Below are positions 51,036 to 63,100 of a DNA stretch of 64,000 nucleotides, in pieces. Every line of letters begins with the position of its first letter. Position 1 is the first letter of the stretch. This DNA is from Sclerotiophoma versabilis (lineage: Eukaryota; Ascomycota; Dothideomycetes; Pleosporales; Didymellaceae): positions 558,001 through 622,000 of the forward strand of contig JAAROD010000093.1 in assembly GCA_012274445.1 (NCBI GenBank), written 5' to 3'. Both the position numbers and the translations under genes were made by a program. Under the pieces are notes generated by a model, which had not been told where the DNA came from, did no database searches, and was given only the letters and a program-made list of their open reading frames with translations.

Positions 51036-52622
51036 GTGTTCTGGCGCCAATGCGGGGTGTAGCCACCTATAGCCACAACGGGAATCACTGCAGGGCGGAA
51101 ATTAGAATTCAGGAGGCGGCACGGTTGTCCCTTACTGGCGTGCGGGCCTGCACCTCGACTCGGCTCCGCTCCCTATTGGGTAGTCTTTACCGCCTCCTTC
51201 CCTACTTATGTCATCTCGTTTCGCGATTAGTCAGTTGGTGCGCGTGCACGGCCTGTCGCTGATTGCGCCACCATGTGGGTTATTCGTACGAGAACACAGT
51301 GCTGCCATCTGATCACACCAGAAGCCGACAGCGATGTTTATGCTGATATTAACTATGACATAGCTCCTGCCCATGGCAACTAAAGTAGATCCAAGCAATG
51401 CCAGACCCTTTGTACTACGGTATCAAAATCTGATTCCTATTTGTCGCATCCGCCACATCATCTACCATCACTCAATCGATGTTTGTTAATGGGATGCCGG
51501 CTGCCGACCGAAAGACGTAATAGTACAAATTCAAACCTACAACGCATATCAATAGATTATCAGGTTGTCTGACAGACATGGAACACCTTGATGAGCCGCT
51601 CATAACTAACCCGAAGCGTGGGAGAGGGGCAGGGCGCTAAGAAGCGTCAGCTTGGTGAAGTTGCTTGTCTGCATGCAAACTGCGTCCGAACTCACTTCTG
51701 CACTGCTCCACGAGGATAGAGTTGCGCTGCAGGTCAACTTAGACAAGGGCGATGTAATACAGGCCGTCGATAAGTACCAGAAGGCGTCCGGACACAAGCG
51801 CACGCTCTTGCAATCACGTTGTTTCATGATCAAGGAGAATAGAGACTTTGATCGCCAGGACGCAGCTGATGCACTTGGAGCTCACTCGCTGCGTTCCACT
51901 GCACGACACAGTGCGTGCAAGCCTAGAAAGGGCCCCGACCTTGGCCTACCATACGCCTTGACACTCAGCTCAGTGTAGCTCCGGGCGTGGCTCCGGGCGT
52001 GACAGCGAATCCGGGGTAGCCGCCGTTGTGCTGAGAGTCTGTGACCGATCACTTTTGCACTATGCACGCTTGAGACTCGTCTCTTGGGTGTCGGTCGCAA
52101 CCCAAAACATTGCTGTGGCTATCTCATTAGTTTTATCGCTACGGCTAGCTAGACAATGTTACGGCGGCTACTCGCATCTTATGTGCAAAAACCCTTAACT
52201 GACTCCACGACCCTAGAGCTGTTAGTCATACTCGAGCGCGCGACACGATGTGCTTGATATTTGGTCAATCCAGCCTGTAACAAACGCGATGCATATCGAT
52301 ATAGCTCGACAACAACTTCACAGAGGTCGGGCGGCTACCTCCATCTCACAGTCGCAGCGTGGTGGCACGTGTTGGGCTGCATCTTGATCAACAACCGTCA
52401 GAACATGGCCAGCAAAGCTTGCACAGAGGTCAGGGGAACTTGGCATTTCTGCCGACAAGGACAAGGACAAACACAAACGTGCAGACATCGAAGAAGGTCT
52501 TGCACTGACGGCAGCGCAGTTGTGTAAACACACTGGAAGCCTTCCTTGCTGACCTATGCCTCAGACCCAACACACCGACGTCGAAGGATCCTCGAAGAGA
52601 GCCAACCTCGTTGCGGGGACAG
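51036..52622. other. Intergenic, no supported gene
   Basis: Plus frame 51652-51978 and others lack motifs. Confidence 0.4.
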
Positions 52623-53159
52623 CTACCTCGCTAGTAATGAATCCCTGTGGAGGTCGTCTGCACTAGGATCCCCGAGCAGTGCGAAATCGATATTCGGATC
52701 GACCACTCTTTGCGTTGCCGCTCCGGAAATACGATCAAGTTTCCTGCCAGACGCGTGATGCTTCCATTGCACCACTTTCAGTTCGGATTCATGATCATAA
52801 AGCCTGCCGTGCACAGCCTGGTTTGGCCCTGGAACCTCCGACACTCTTTCAGGTGCTGTACTTTGACCCCGAGGGCAGACGAATGGCTTGGAGATGTCGC
52901 ATCTCATCAGTTCACATATAACCTGTGATGTCGAGTTCTGAATTGTGATAGCGTTGTCTTTTTCCTTGAACGGGTCATCGCCTATGTGATGTGCACATGC
53001 CAACGGATAAGGCGCTGTCCTGCGACAGTGAGAGCAATATGTCTCCCAGCTTCCTTTGTCATTCTGGTCCCGGACATTAATAGCTTCATCAAATGAATGC
53101 CCGTAATGCTTTTGCGGCTGTACAAAAAATCCCGCGTGGCGCTGAATCACCCCAGACAT
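52623..53159 (-). CDS. Hypothetical protein with Cys/His pairs
   Basis: A 178-residue uninterrupted frame starting MSGVIQRHAGFFVQPQKHYG. It has TYCSHCRRTAPYPLACAHH, a possible metal site, and a polar body (GRLYDHESELKVVQWKHHAS). No known domain. Support is only frame length and composition, so it may not be real or may be one exon of a larger gene. Confidence 0.35.
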   Translation of the reverse strand: MSGVIQRHAGFFVQPQKHYGHSFDEAINVRDQNDKGSWETYCSHCRRTAPYPLACAHHIGDDPFKEKDNAITIQNSTSQVICELMRCDISKPFVCPRGQSTAPERVSEVPGPNQAVHGRLYDHESELKVVQWKHHASGRKLDRISGAATQRVVDPNIDFALLGDPSADDLHRDSLLAR

Positions 53160-53636
53160 GTGCGATTCCTGGCCCTCTGAGAGATATCATTACTTCAAGA
53201 GCACCCGGAACGCGCTGCAGCTCTCCAGATTTCCAAAGGTTTTACGATAGTCCCCTGTTTACTCAGCTCTTCGGGGGTGCTTCCGAATATCTAGCAGCTG
53301 AGCTGGAAGCGCGACCAAGGAAGTGCATTCACGGGACCTTATAAATCACGTCCATGTAGGCGTTTGCATACGGATACGTGATCCCTGCGAAGAGACCTAA
53401 GTTAGCATGCTGCACCATGGCATCTTGGCATGCCTCAGCCTACACTAGCTCACCAATACGCTTTTCTATCTTACAACGAATCTAGCGCTATGCCTACTGT
53501 GTTTTTTGCGATGCGACGCGCGACATGCAGCTTTCCGCTGTGCAACGTATGAGTGGTCAGAATTCAGATCAAAGGTGAGAAATATGTTGTGCATGGAGCA
53601 GTGTAGTCGGACTTGAGAATAACGACCATCATGAGA
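53160..53636. other. Intergenic, nothing recognised
   Basis: No motif in any frame. Confidence 0.4.
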
Positions 53637-54332
53637 TTAAAGAGAAACATCAATATCTTCCAGATAGTGCTCTTCGCTTTTGACAAAGTTCCGCTTGTCA
53701 GCGTCTAGACGCAAACTTTGCAAGAGTAGCTTCCTCAAATCTGGTTGGTTCAAAAGAAGTATATCCCATTCCTCCACGGTTCCTTGAACACGATCTTGTG
53801 ATCCGAAGTTTGTAGCAGCCAAATCCACGTACAGTTGCCTCAGTTTCGAGGCTTTAGCGCTGTTGTCACACGCAAACTGCACATCGTGCGTTGCTATAGA
53901 TCTGCTGAAGAATGTGTTTGTGTGTTGCTTGTAGAGACGCCTTATAGCATAGTCTTTGAAGTCGGTACACAAAAGCTTATCGCCAAGAACCCAGCATTCA
54001 GCGTCGATGCTGACACTTTGCTTTCCGACGCGTGAGGGTAACGATGTTGGTTCGATGGAGTAGTCCCCATAGTATAGCCACTCAACGAAAAGCGCAAACA
54101 CAGCAGGGTCGTCCTTCGGGAGCCTGATCAGGTTTTCGTGGAGTTCCTTAAAATTCCGATTGCAAGCAGCCTCAAGGAAAGGCGAGTGGTGCGAGATCAG
54201 GCGCTTAGGTAGGGACCAGCTCACGGAATGGTTTGCCGGACCATGCACAGGGGTTGCTGTGCCAACTTGGATTTCAATTGCAGGTCCAATTAGACTGTTC
54301 AGGTTAATAGCGCGATCTATGAGTAGGATCAT
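53637..54332 (-). CDS. BTB/POZ-domain protein
   Basis: 231 residues from the ATG of MILLIDRAINLNSLIGPAIE (the frame is open upstream only to a GTG). The BTB fold is clear: IEIQVG, SWSLPKRLISHHSPFLEAAC, FKELHENLIRLPKDDPAVFA, FVEWLYYGDYS, then a helical C-terminal part with ECWVLGDKLLCTDFKDYAIR. This is the layout of the large fungal BTB family without extra domains, thought to act as Cul3-type adaptors or to self-associate. No intron is required. A 5' exon cannot be excluded. Confidence 0.8.
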   Translation of the reverse strand: MILLIDRAINLNSLIGPAIEIQVGTATPVHGPANHSVSWSLPKRLISHHSPFLEAACNRNFKELHENLIRLPKDDPAVFALFVEWLYYGDYSIEPTSLPSRVGKQSVSIDAECWVLGDKLLCTDFKDYAIRRLYKQHTNTFFSRSIATHDVQFACDNSAKASKLRQLYVDLAATNFGSQDRVQGTVEEWDILLLNQPDLRKLLLQSLRLDADKRNFVKSEEHYLEDIDVSL

Positions 54333-55342
54333 CGGGATGCATACAGGGCAAGGTGGCTGCTGTGCTTTTTGTCTTTGGTTCGCCGCCACGTTTGCGAGGA
54401 CTGAGCAAAAGAGTTTGTTAGATGATCATCTCTCTGTCCGAGTGAAGCCGCATGCCCTTCTTTGTAATCTACCAGCCTGAGTTCCTCGAGACTGAAGTCG
54501 GCACATTCTTCTTGGGCAGAGATGGTTTGGTATTCCTCCACAGTTCGCCCTGCAAAACCTCCGAAGCCACTGGAAATATTAGACACGGTATGTGGAGCTA
54601 ATTGCACTGTGACCGTGCCGTTGTTTATTGGTGATGAAATGACTAACAGTGATCAGCTGAGAGATACCAGGGAGGACCAGCAAAGCTTGAGCAAGCGCAT
54701 ACCAGGCGAATTTGAAGAACTGCGCAATCACATTAGCAATTGCTCGAAAGGAGTCCTCAGATAAATTGCATATACCTCATGTTGTGAACGGATGCGCCTT
54801 GTGATCAATATGCAGATGGCGGTGATAATGCGATTGTGAGTATACATGCATAGGATTTGTGGACGGTTGAGGTTCGTACAGAATCGACGAGGGAAGGTGT
54901 AGGTCTGTATGTCGATCAGTGGGGTGGAAAGTCGTGGCGGCTGTCGTTCAGCCAACCGCCGATCAACACGGATTGCTCACCTACCGGTACTGCCCCAGCA
55001 GGGATCTGCAAACGTATTGCGATGCACACGTCCACGATAATCGCAAAAGCACAACAAACCAAGCAGCTACGGAAGCAATGTCAGAGTTGACTTAATTAGT
55101 GTCTAACTTTCGTAAAAGCATTTTGTATCATGTCTCCAACCTTCGACGTGTCTGACACATAGTAAACAAAATCCTTCAACACTTCCCTGTATCTGGCTGA
55201 TTTTGCTTAGGAGCGACTCAACTACAACAGTCAATGGACAGCCTTTACCAGCTGCACAGTTGTGCTTAAGATCCGCTTTGGCACAAGCAAAACGGAAGGC
55301 GATGTCGACAGTAGAAGTCTGCCCAAACGGTACCCTGGTCGG
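54333..55342. other. Intergenic, no supported gene
   Basis: Short frames such as plus 54522-54764 have no motif. Confidence 0.4.
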
Positions 55343-56220
55343 CTATAGCTCGACCTTTCGAAGCACCGCAGAATATTCAGCGACTCTTGTCTCCTCTGTA
55401 CAGTACCTCCGAAGCAAGCTGGCATTGCGGCATGGGTGACACTTTTTGGCCCCTTCGGGCAGCGCTCTGCCACACGAGACACAGAGGAGATGCGCCATTT
55501 CATAGTATCTATGAAACTCGCGAACTCGGGACTCAGCGTTTTGTAGCCCATCCTCCATCAAATCAAGAACACTCTCTATTTTCTCCGTGACAGCACCTAC
55601 GAGATGTCAATTAACAAGTTATTCAAGAGTGTATGGAGCTCTACTTACTCGACATGCTCTCAGGAAGTAACGCGAGTATGTCCTCTTGTGGCCACTGCGC
55701 AGGGCAGCTAGGATCGAGCGCGGACATCGCCGCTTTGGAAACCTTCAGGAAATTGCTCGGACCGTTGAACAAGTAAGCAGCCAGAAGTTGGAAGCCATAC
55801 TGTGGACGGAGTGATGTGCTTTCCTCCAACTTCGTGAACCATCTAGCAGCCCACGGGCTTAATGCTTTAGTGCAATCGTATTTGTCGCAATGGATTGTGA
55901 GGCGCGCCAGCTTCTCAGCGTCGACCGTATCTTCTCCACTGTCGGCTTGGTAGTGGAGAATGTTCATAATGAGTACCATCAACGAAAGGATCGTCATCCT
56001 CAAGCTCGATGACAACACGATGATCGTTAAGCAACTCATGCCCTTCCTTGAAAGAAGGACTGAGCATATTTACAAATACTGGGGATGCGAGACGCAGGAC
56101 TTTACTAGAAACACGTAGGGAGACACACGTGTCAAGTTCGAGCTGTGAGTATCTCAACACGACATCTCCATCGGGATCAGGCTCCAAGCATAGTTGCTGT
56201 CCGGCTGTGGTCTCCGACAT
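55343..56220 (-). pseudogene. BTB-domain gene with C-terminal Cys motif, frameshifted
   Basis: Exon 1 (56220-55649) and exon 2 (55596-55343, minus strand) are joined by a 52-nt intron (GTAAGT/GTAG). Exon 1 begins MSETTAGQQLCLEPDPDGDV and gives the first half of a BTB (VSSKVLRLASPVFVNMLSPS, VIELEDDDPF), then must change frame near 55985 to read MVLIMNILHYQAD, LAAYLFNGPSNFLKVSKAAM and the end LALLPESMS. Total exon length is 826, i.e. two bases short of a multiple of three, consistent with a 2-base deletion (or a 1-base insertion). Exon 2 adds ESVLDLMEDGLQNAESRVRE and a possible zinc motif CVSCGRALPEGAKKCHPC. No intron can fit at the break. Pseudogene or sequence error. Confidence 0.75.
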
Positions 56221-57658
56221 CGCCCTACTGGTCTGTTGTAGAGGCCAGAGCGATCTTTATTAAAAGGACGACGTCCCAGGAGGGACTTACAACATACTTC
56301 AGAGATTGATGTTGGTGGGGATGAGTTTGGTGCTCTGCGCGATCATTACGACTGAACCAAAACGGCCAGTCTCACACCAGTTAAAAGGGTATCGAGGTTT
56401 GCATTCTCGTTATTCATTCCAGAAAGTGCGTCTGCCCAATCAGAACTTCGACAGGACTCTATCAATGTCGTCGTCCAATTTCACGGCATGTAACGATGCG
56501 CACAAGATATCTCAACAATACAATGGCGCTATTGTAGGTATACTGTTACACTGCAATAATCTGCTTCAGTCAAGTTGCTTACGCCTGATCGCATCGCTTA
56601 CGTGAGGCTTGTAGTATGATATCGAACGCTACCGGTACTCCTGATGCTCCCGCTGTTGATTATGCTTGATTGTCTGTGGAGTAACTTTAGCCATCATCAT
56701 ATCATAACAAGCCCTTGAGCGTGATCATACCACGTAGGCTATGACAGGTACAATCATCGCATTGAACGTCATGCGAGGAGCAGGTGCGTGCGCGCGCTAC
56801 CGTCGCAAGGCGCATGGTGACGTTGCCCGTGCCGCCATCACTCTCCAGCACTTTCGCGCCGCCCACAATCCATCTTGTCTACTGTTCCTCCAGCGTGTAG
56901 CCTGGGCTCTGCAATCGACCCTGCGTACCTCCGCCATGTCGCATCAAGCGCTTTCGCACGCGACAGCACGGTATCCAGGTAACAATCAACTCCAAAATGA
57001 ACAATGAGGTTGGAATGAGTGAAACCTGCAATTTCGCGTGCACGGTCCCTGTGAACTGGATTCAGGGTTGAGTCCGGTTGGGCATGTGTCTCTAGGGAAA
57101 GTTGTGGTACTGGCGCCTTCAAAAGCAGCTTACAGATCAACTCCCTTGGGCAGATTAAAGGACGGTCTTGCATCAAAAGCAACGCAACGAAGAGAAAGAT
57201 CCCAAAGTCAAACTGGTCCTGTAGAGCAAACGATGTCAAGGGCTGAATAGAGGCTCTGGAAAGTATAAACATGCAATATTGGGAAGGACGTGGTGATTAT
57301 TTTTGGAGTAGGGAGTGTTCCCTGCCGCCATACTTGAGTAGTAGCTTGCGAGGCGACGCCACTTTCGGTAGCTGTGCCACGGGATGCCGAGGTTTGCCCA
57401 ATTGTTTTGGTGAACACCAGCATCAACATCAACACCAGATCCATGCATCATACGACGTCGTCTCAGTTATAATCTCGCATGCCTGCGCATGCAACACAAG
57501 ATGAAGTGGCAAGCATGCAACAACCACTTGTAGCAGCGATGTAGCCGGTGCAATTTAGTGTTCCCAGAAACCGGCCAGGATGATCTTTTGACCGGCGGCC
57601 CCAGCAACGAGCGAGTAAGCACCCAAATACCAACATCCAAAGAGCGAAACAGTCTGCG
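56221..57658. other. Gene-poor stretch, 1.4 kb
   Basis: Overlapping frames without motifs; divergent promoter regions of the BTB and DUF7924 genes. Confidence 0.4.
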
Positions 57659-59044
57659 ATGAAGCGCCAACTTTCTCCGCCGGATACCGCGACCCTTTAC
57701 GAAAGCCGAGCAATACCACAGAAACGTCGTCGCACAAGCCGTTCCTCAAGAGTCTCGCAACGCTGCCCAAGTTCACTTCGCGCGCCCCACACACCCGAGT
57801 CGAACGCTGTCGATAACGAACAAGAACATCAAGAAGAACAACCACCGCAACGGTGCATAAGTGCACAATACGTCTGCCGTTGGGTAGACAAGGTGGCTGG
57901 CAGCGGCAATATGTCAGACAGTGCAAGCGTGCGTCAGCGGCGCGCCCACAAGGCTTCCGTACGGGCACGTTCGAGCAGTCCAACGAAGAGAAGCCCTGAA
58001 TATCGAAAGATCAGCATGGCGGGCGCGAACGTCTACATCGATCAGATGGGCCCGCCCACAGACGTCGACGAGCTCTGCCGACGCATCATTGGGGATGCGT
58101 ACGACAACGCTAGGGAGCTCAGCGGCGTCCCTGTCGAGCTGAAAGGACAAGTGAGAGACACCGCCAGCGACTATCTAGATCGGTGCAAGGAACTAGCAAG
58201 GGATGCCAAAGGCGAGGCTGAATGGAAGAGCGCGCTGCTCGAGGGTGTGTTCAGGCCACTCGTCAAGCTGTTTGGTCAGCGTACGCTTGCGACGAGTGCA
58301 TCGGACAAGCCGTGGCGAACAGAGCTGAAGCCTCGCCCACCAACACTCCGCGATCTTTTGTCATCTACGCCTCGACTGCGTGTGACAGCTGATATCCCAG
58401 CAATGGCACCGACCAGCTTCAATCTTACTGGACGTTTCACTCCGACGGAACGTAGCGAAACTGCAACTGAGACAAGCGAGACGACCGCGGTATCTTCAAT
58501 CGAAGACCCTGATCTAAGCAATCCACTGACAACTCCGAAGCCGGACATTGTTGTTGGACTTGCCCGACGTTCTTTCAGCGAGGTACACCAAGTGCTGCTC
58601 GGGGAGTGGCAGGACAAGGCAGAGCTCCTGAGTGAGCCGCAACTTGTACAGCACGGTCTCCATTTCCCGTTCCTCCTGGTCGAAGCAAAAGGCTTGGCAA
58701 CAAGTGGGAACATGATGGGCGCCGAGAACCAGGCTGCGGTAGGTGGGGCGTGTGCGATCAACATTCTGAGAGCACTGCAAGACCTGGAGCCTGACTTTCC
58801 GCTTGCGGGTATCATCTTCAGCATCTCGACCGAAGGACCACTTCATCAACTTGGCATTCATTACATCGTAGATAGTCAGTACCATATGACGGTGCATCGA
58901 GCTTGGAGGACAACCCTGGATCGTGATTGCACGGAATTTGTTGTCGCGCTGGCGCGCATCATACAGTGGGGTGGTGACCAGTACAGGAACGAGATCACAG
59001 CAAGCCTGCAGCGCATTGTAGGACATCTGCAAGCGTTGTCCTGA
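57659..59044 (+). CDS. DUF7924-type protein (PD-(D/E)XK nuclease-like)
   Basis: A single 461-residue frame starting MKRQLSPPDTATLYESRAIP, with basic, Ser-rich stretches (QKRRRTSRSSRVSQR) resembling nuclear signals. The C-terminal half has the DUF7924-like pattern: TTPKPDIVVGLARRSF, FPFLLVEAKG, MMGAENQAAVGGACAINILR, then FSISTEGP and HYIVDSQYHMTVHRAW. The Asp of KPDIVVGL and the Glu-Ala-Lys of LLVEAKG fit the active-site spacing of PD-(D/E)XK nucleases. Members are widespread and variable in fungi and no function is established; DNA cleavage is inference. No intron needed. Confidence 0.82.
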   Translation: MKRQLSPPDTATLYESRAIPQKRRRTSRSSRVSQRCPSSLRAPHTPESNAVDNEQEHQEEQPPQRCISAQYVCRWVDKVAGSGNMSDSASVRQRRAHKASVRARSSSPTKRSPEYRKISMAGANVYIDQMGPPTDVDELCRRIIGDAYDNARELSGVPVELKGQVRDTASDYLDRCKELARDAKGEAEWKSALLEGVFRPLVKLFGQRTLATSASDKPWRTELKPRPPTLRDLLSSTPRLRVTADIPAMAPTSFNLTGRFTPTERSETATETSETTAVSSIEDPDLSNPLTTPKPDIVVGLARRSFSEVHQVLLGEWQDKAELLSEPQLVQHGLHFPFLLVEAKGLATSGNMMGAENQAAVGGACAINILRALQDLEPDFPLAGIIFSISTEGPLHQLGIHYIVDSQYHMTVHRAWRTTLDRDCTEFVVALARIIQWGGDQYRNEITASLQRIVGHLQALS

Positions 59045-59636
59045 TGTATGCTCGAGTAGACTATTATGCTATAACATCACAAAGCTGTGGTATTCCACTT
59101 AGCAAGCCGTCCCTCTGAAGTTGTCACCTCTTGTGCCCATGACTACCAATACAGATGACCTGGGAGCTTTTCAATGGCCTGGACGCGCTCTGTATCCGGA
59201 CCGGAATCAGCGTTAGACAGTGTACAGTTCTAGCCGAGCAGGTCATGATTTTCAGACGTGCTATGCCGCGCAGGCGCAAGAGAAGAGAGGTTCGGCGCGG
59301 CAGCGGATGTTGCGGGTCAAGACGGCTCTAAAGGGAAAGTGCAGGGGTAGTCGTGGGGTCGATCTAAGGCTAGCATGAAAGAGGGCAAAACAACTGGGGT
59401 TGGCACGCCAACCTAATAGTTCAATGTCATTATACAAACAAACGACTAAAAGTTCATGGGTTGTTCTACTCTGATCTGTAAGCACTGTCTTACCTGATCT
59501 CAAACCACTCATTGGTATTAGACGGTACCTTCTCGAGCAAAGTCAAGCCAAGCGCCCTTATTCCGAGTGAAACCGACCCGCAGCCTCACAACCTTTCTCC
59601 ACGATCCTTCTCCTCTATTCGGGTACAGCAACATCA
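59045..59636. other. Intergenic
   Basis: A pyrimidine-rich leader (about 59580-59636) precedes the next start; nothing else. Confidence 0.35.
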
Positions 59637-60176
59637 ATGACCGAACCATTCACTGTCAACGTGGGCGGCCGCTCATTTACGACACTGAAGTCCACGCTCG
59701 AACAGTCACCGTTTTTGAAAGCAATGCTCTCGAGCCAGTGGGCTGACAATACTGGTCACGTTAATGGGGTACCTTTCGTCGATCGGAACCCGCTTCTATT
59801 CGAACACATTCTGGACTTCTTCCGAAGCCCCGTGCCTCCCATTTTCTGGACTCGAACGAACGGCTTTGATCTGTCTCTATATGCGAGCTTGATCTGTGAA
59901 GCCGAGTATTTCCAACTCGAGGCGCTCGCTACTTGGATCCGAGACGAGCGGTATATCAGCACAATCTCGATTACTTCATATATGGAAGTAATAACGCTGA
60001 GCGACTGCTGTCACGGAAAGTCGCATCCAGGTAACATCGAACAAGAATTCGAACCTGGGACTGTGTCAAGGTCTGGCAAGTCTACCACTTTGTACAAACG
60101 ACTCCTCCTGCGGAAGACTAGATTGGAACTTCCGGTTAGTGATCATGGGCTTATATTTCCCGTGTGGTTTGACTGA
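59637..60176 (+). CDS. BTB/T1-like domain protein (KCTD type)
   Basis: 179 residues starting MTEPFTVNVGGRSFTTLKST, the start of a BTB_2/potassium-channel tetramerisation-like fold, with FLKAMLSSQW, PFVDRNPLLFEHILDFFRSP, LSLYASLICEAEYFQLEALA and WIRDERY. After the domain there is an unrecognised 70-residue tail. KCTD-like proteins form oligomers and serve as Cul3 adaptors; no membrane segment is present, so it is not a channel. The ATG is preceded by CATCA and a leader free of stops. Confidence 0.8.
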   Translation: MTEPFTVNVGGRSFTTLKSTLEQSPFLKAMLSSQWADNTGHVNGVPFVDRNPLLFEHILDFFRSPVPPIFWTRTNGFDLSLYASLICEAEYFQLEALATWIRDERYISTISITSYMEVITLSDCCHGKSHPGNIEQEFEPGTVSRSGKSTTLYKRLLLRKTRLELPVSDHGLIFPVWFD

Positions 60177-63100
60177 TATGTGCTGTTGTAGGAGATGCTC
60201 TAACTTGACCTATGCACACAAGGCACTCCATAGCATTTAAGAACGGCTAGGGCTGTTTTTCTTGACAGACTTTCACGGCTCGCCCACTGGTACTCTTCAG
60301 CAGGCAAGACCAGTCGCTTTTAAATATTGTATTTGGAGCATCTTTCTGTTTTCGATCGGAAACCGATCTTTTACGTCAGAGTGAGTTGTACTTCATCAAT
60401 GCTCTTACGAAATGAGTCATCAAGCAAGCAGCCGCCGCCTTCCTAATGCGTGATTGGTGAGATAGCTGCAGCATGAGATCTCTGTGCACAGCCAGTTCCA
60501 CGAGACTGAAGGATGTGTAGATCGAAATGACGCTAGGGACTACGGAAAACTCAGATTCATCATTACGGCTGCAATTGCGTATCAGCCAATGGAAAAGAGC
60601 CACGAATGATCTCGACTAATGGTCACGAGAAGATGGCAAAGGTGAATGACCTCATCTCGAATCTGTTCTGTGAAGATGGGATCTGTTCGTCAGGGCCTGT
60701 TGGTATAGGAGCCTGGCGAAAGATATCGTACAACGAATGTTGCGCTGGCATGTCTTCCTTCTTCAATCAGCGCCTAATAACCCGCCTCGGTCTTTTCGGC
60801 CTTCATCTTCTGCTCTGAGTCTGTAGATATTGGCTACGCGGTCATTAACCAAGTCTTGATAAAGGGAGGCAACCAACCAGTTCGCCTTGTCTACAAGGTA
60901 TCGATCAAGCTTTGTGAGAGTACCGCTGGTCATGCCTCGATCTAGCAAGTTGTCAATGCCGATCGTCATGGCAAAGTCACCGAGATTGATCCCAGTCTCG
61001 AGCTGTCGAATTTTATTTTAAGCTACGAGTTGGTAGAGACAAAGAAGTATCTCCTTTTGTGATCGATCTTAGGTGCTTTGGATGTGTCACATCACGGCTG
61101 TATTGCTTGCTGCTCCCTGCTCTTTCCGCAGTTGCCCCTAGAACTCGTGTCCAGCCCGCCCTACAGCTGCATGTCAGTGGCCTTTCCTACATTTCTCACA
61201 TTCAGCGAGGCACAAGCGAGTGAGCGTTGTTACAGGGGGAAAGTGTCTACTTCCATCTCTTCTTTCTTTTTCTCCTCCCTTTCAAAACTTCTCTTCGTCT
61301 CCTCCACTAACGTCCCTCATACCTCTCGCTGCCGGTGTTACCATCTGTTGCCACAGCCGCACGTGCTTGATGAGTGGCTGGTACCGCGTCTGGCGCCTCC
61401 CCGTCTGAACAGCCTCCATCCGTACAACTACGCCGATGCGGCGCACGACAGACGCTTGATTGGACCGCGCCAATCCTTCTATCGCCGCTCAAATTACCGC
61501 CGCGACGGTCTCGCTCTACTGCTCCTGCCTGGGGTTGGGCTCTGCCGCTGGCTGCTGACCGCTCCATGCCCACCAAACACGGTAGCCACAGCGTCCGCTC
61601 TAACCACGAGTCTCCTTCGTGCCCCTCGTCCTGATGTTTTGCATGCGCGCCTCGGCATTGACCCACGACTTGACTATCTGCTCGCTCGCTTGTGCCCACG
61701 CTGCGTCGCCATCTGGTATCACATTCGGACTGTCTTCGCTGGGCTGCTGGACCTCACAATACTGCGAATCCTGGCCCTGCACCAACAACCGCTGGCAATG
61801 CACAGTCTTGCAACTCTTGCTGATGCGTTCTTATATGTGGTTGTGCTGCACACAAGATGGGCGTCCGCCCTTTCCTGCTGGCGGCTACTCGTGGGCGTCT
61901 CGCCAGTGGTTCTTCATCACGCGTCCGCTTCTGAACACCTGGCGGCAAAGGTTGGGTCTAACTGACTTGACGAGCTGTCCGTAAGCACATACAACTGCTG
62001 GATGGGCTCGACAACCCGACTCGATACCTCAAACTCGCTGGCATGATCGATTAAACCAGCCCAATTGTCCATCTCACCTGATGAATAGAGCCTAGCGCAA
62101 CGTCCTCAAGGCTGCGATGAAAGGAGTCCGCCCTAGATCCCCCTTTCCATGCGTGTAGAGGCTTATCCTTGCACCCCTGACATATCGACGTACTTGGCTC
62201 ATGAGGGAAACGTGTTCCGTGTGACAAAAAGCAACTCCAAGAAGTGACAAAGTGCTGCGCTGCAACTTACCACGGCGGAGATAATAGTGGGATCTGTGCT
62301 GCGGCAGTACGGCTGGCCGCTCGCTAGCCTAAAAGAGCCGGCCACAGCTGGCCGTTCGAAAAGAGTTAGTGTCGATCAACGTCTGTTCTCACTCAGCGTT
62401 CAGGCACGGCCCGTATCCCACCCCAGTACCTACAACAATGTCTTTGCGCGTCATTTACGGTACCAATCACAAACATGCCAGTAGCGACGGATGCTGACGG
62501 ATCGAATGGAAGCACAAGCCGACAGTGACTAAAATCTCGGCAGGGATGGCATCACCATTTGCATTAAACAATAACTCTGACTATCACAACCTAAGTACTG
62601 ATAGTGCTCGGCCGCTTCCGGCTTCCAGGCCATGCAATGAGAGGGAAATATACTCCAAGCCTACTCTCACATTCCGGACTGATGCAATTCGCATCCAATC
62701 TCTTATTCAGTAGCGTCCATATTGCATGCATCAGACACTCCAGTTCTTTTGCCGTCTTCTTTATTCTAATGTAGTCCAAGTTTACAACGCAGAGAATACT
62801 CAGCGCTTTCTTCCACTCCAGACCATGTCTTACTACAGTAACTACTGCGGATATACTCAGGAGCAAAAGCTTAACATCATCGATTAACGAACCCTTTGTG
62901 CTCGCAAGTCATATCGCAAGACCTCGGCTATCTAGTAGATACCTTCCGCTACCGCGGATGTCGATCCAAAAAAGAGCCCCGGGAACGATTGTAAGAATTG
63001 TGTGAAGCATTCCAGTGGTAGAATGATACCTTCATTAAGCATTGTCAACATAAGCAGCCGCCCTTAAGCTCTTTTTTATACTTTTAATACCGCCTGTGAG

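Noticed and set aside
51652..51978. 108-codon plus-strand frame
   Set aside because: No motif, no promoter or splice support.
60040..60060. B-box-like GGTTCGAATTC on the minus strand
   Set aside because: It lies within the KCTD-like coding region and no cloverleaf can be formed.
61078..61984. 295-codon plus frame and overlapping minus frames
   Set aside because: No motif on either strand; long frames are expected in this GC-rich stretch, although a decayed element cannot be excluded.
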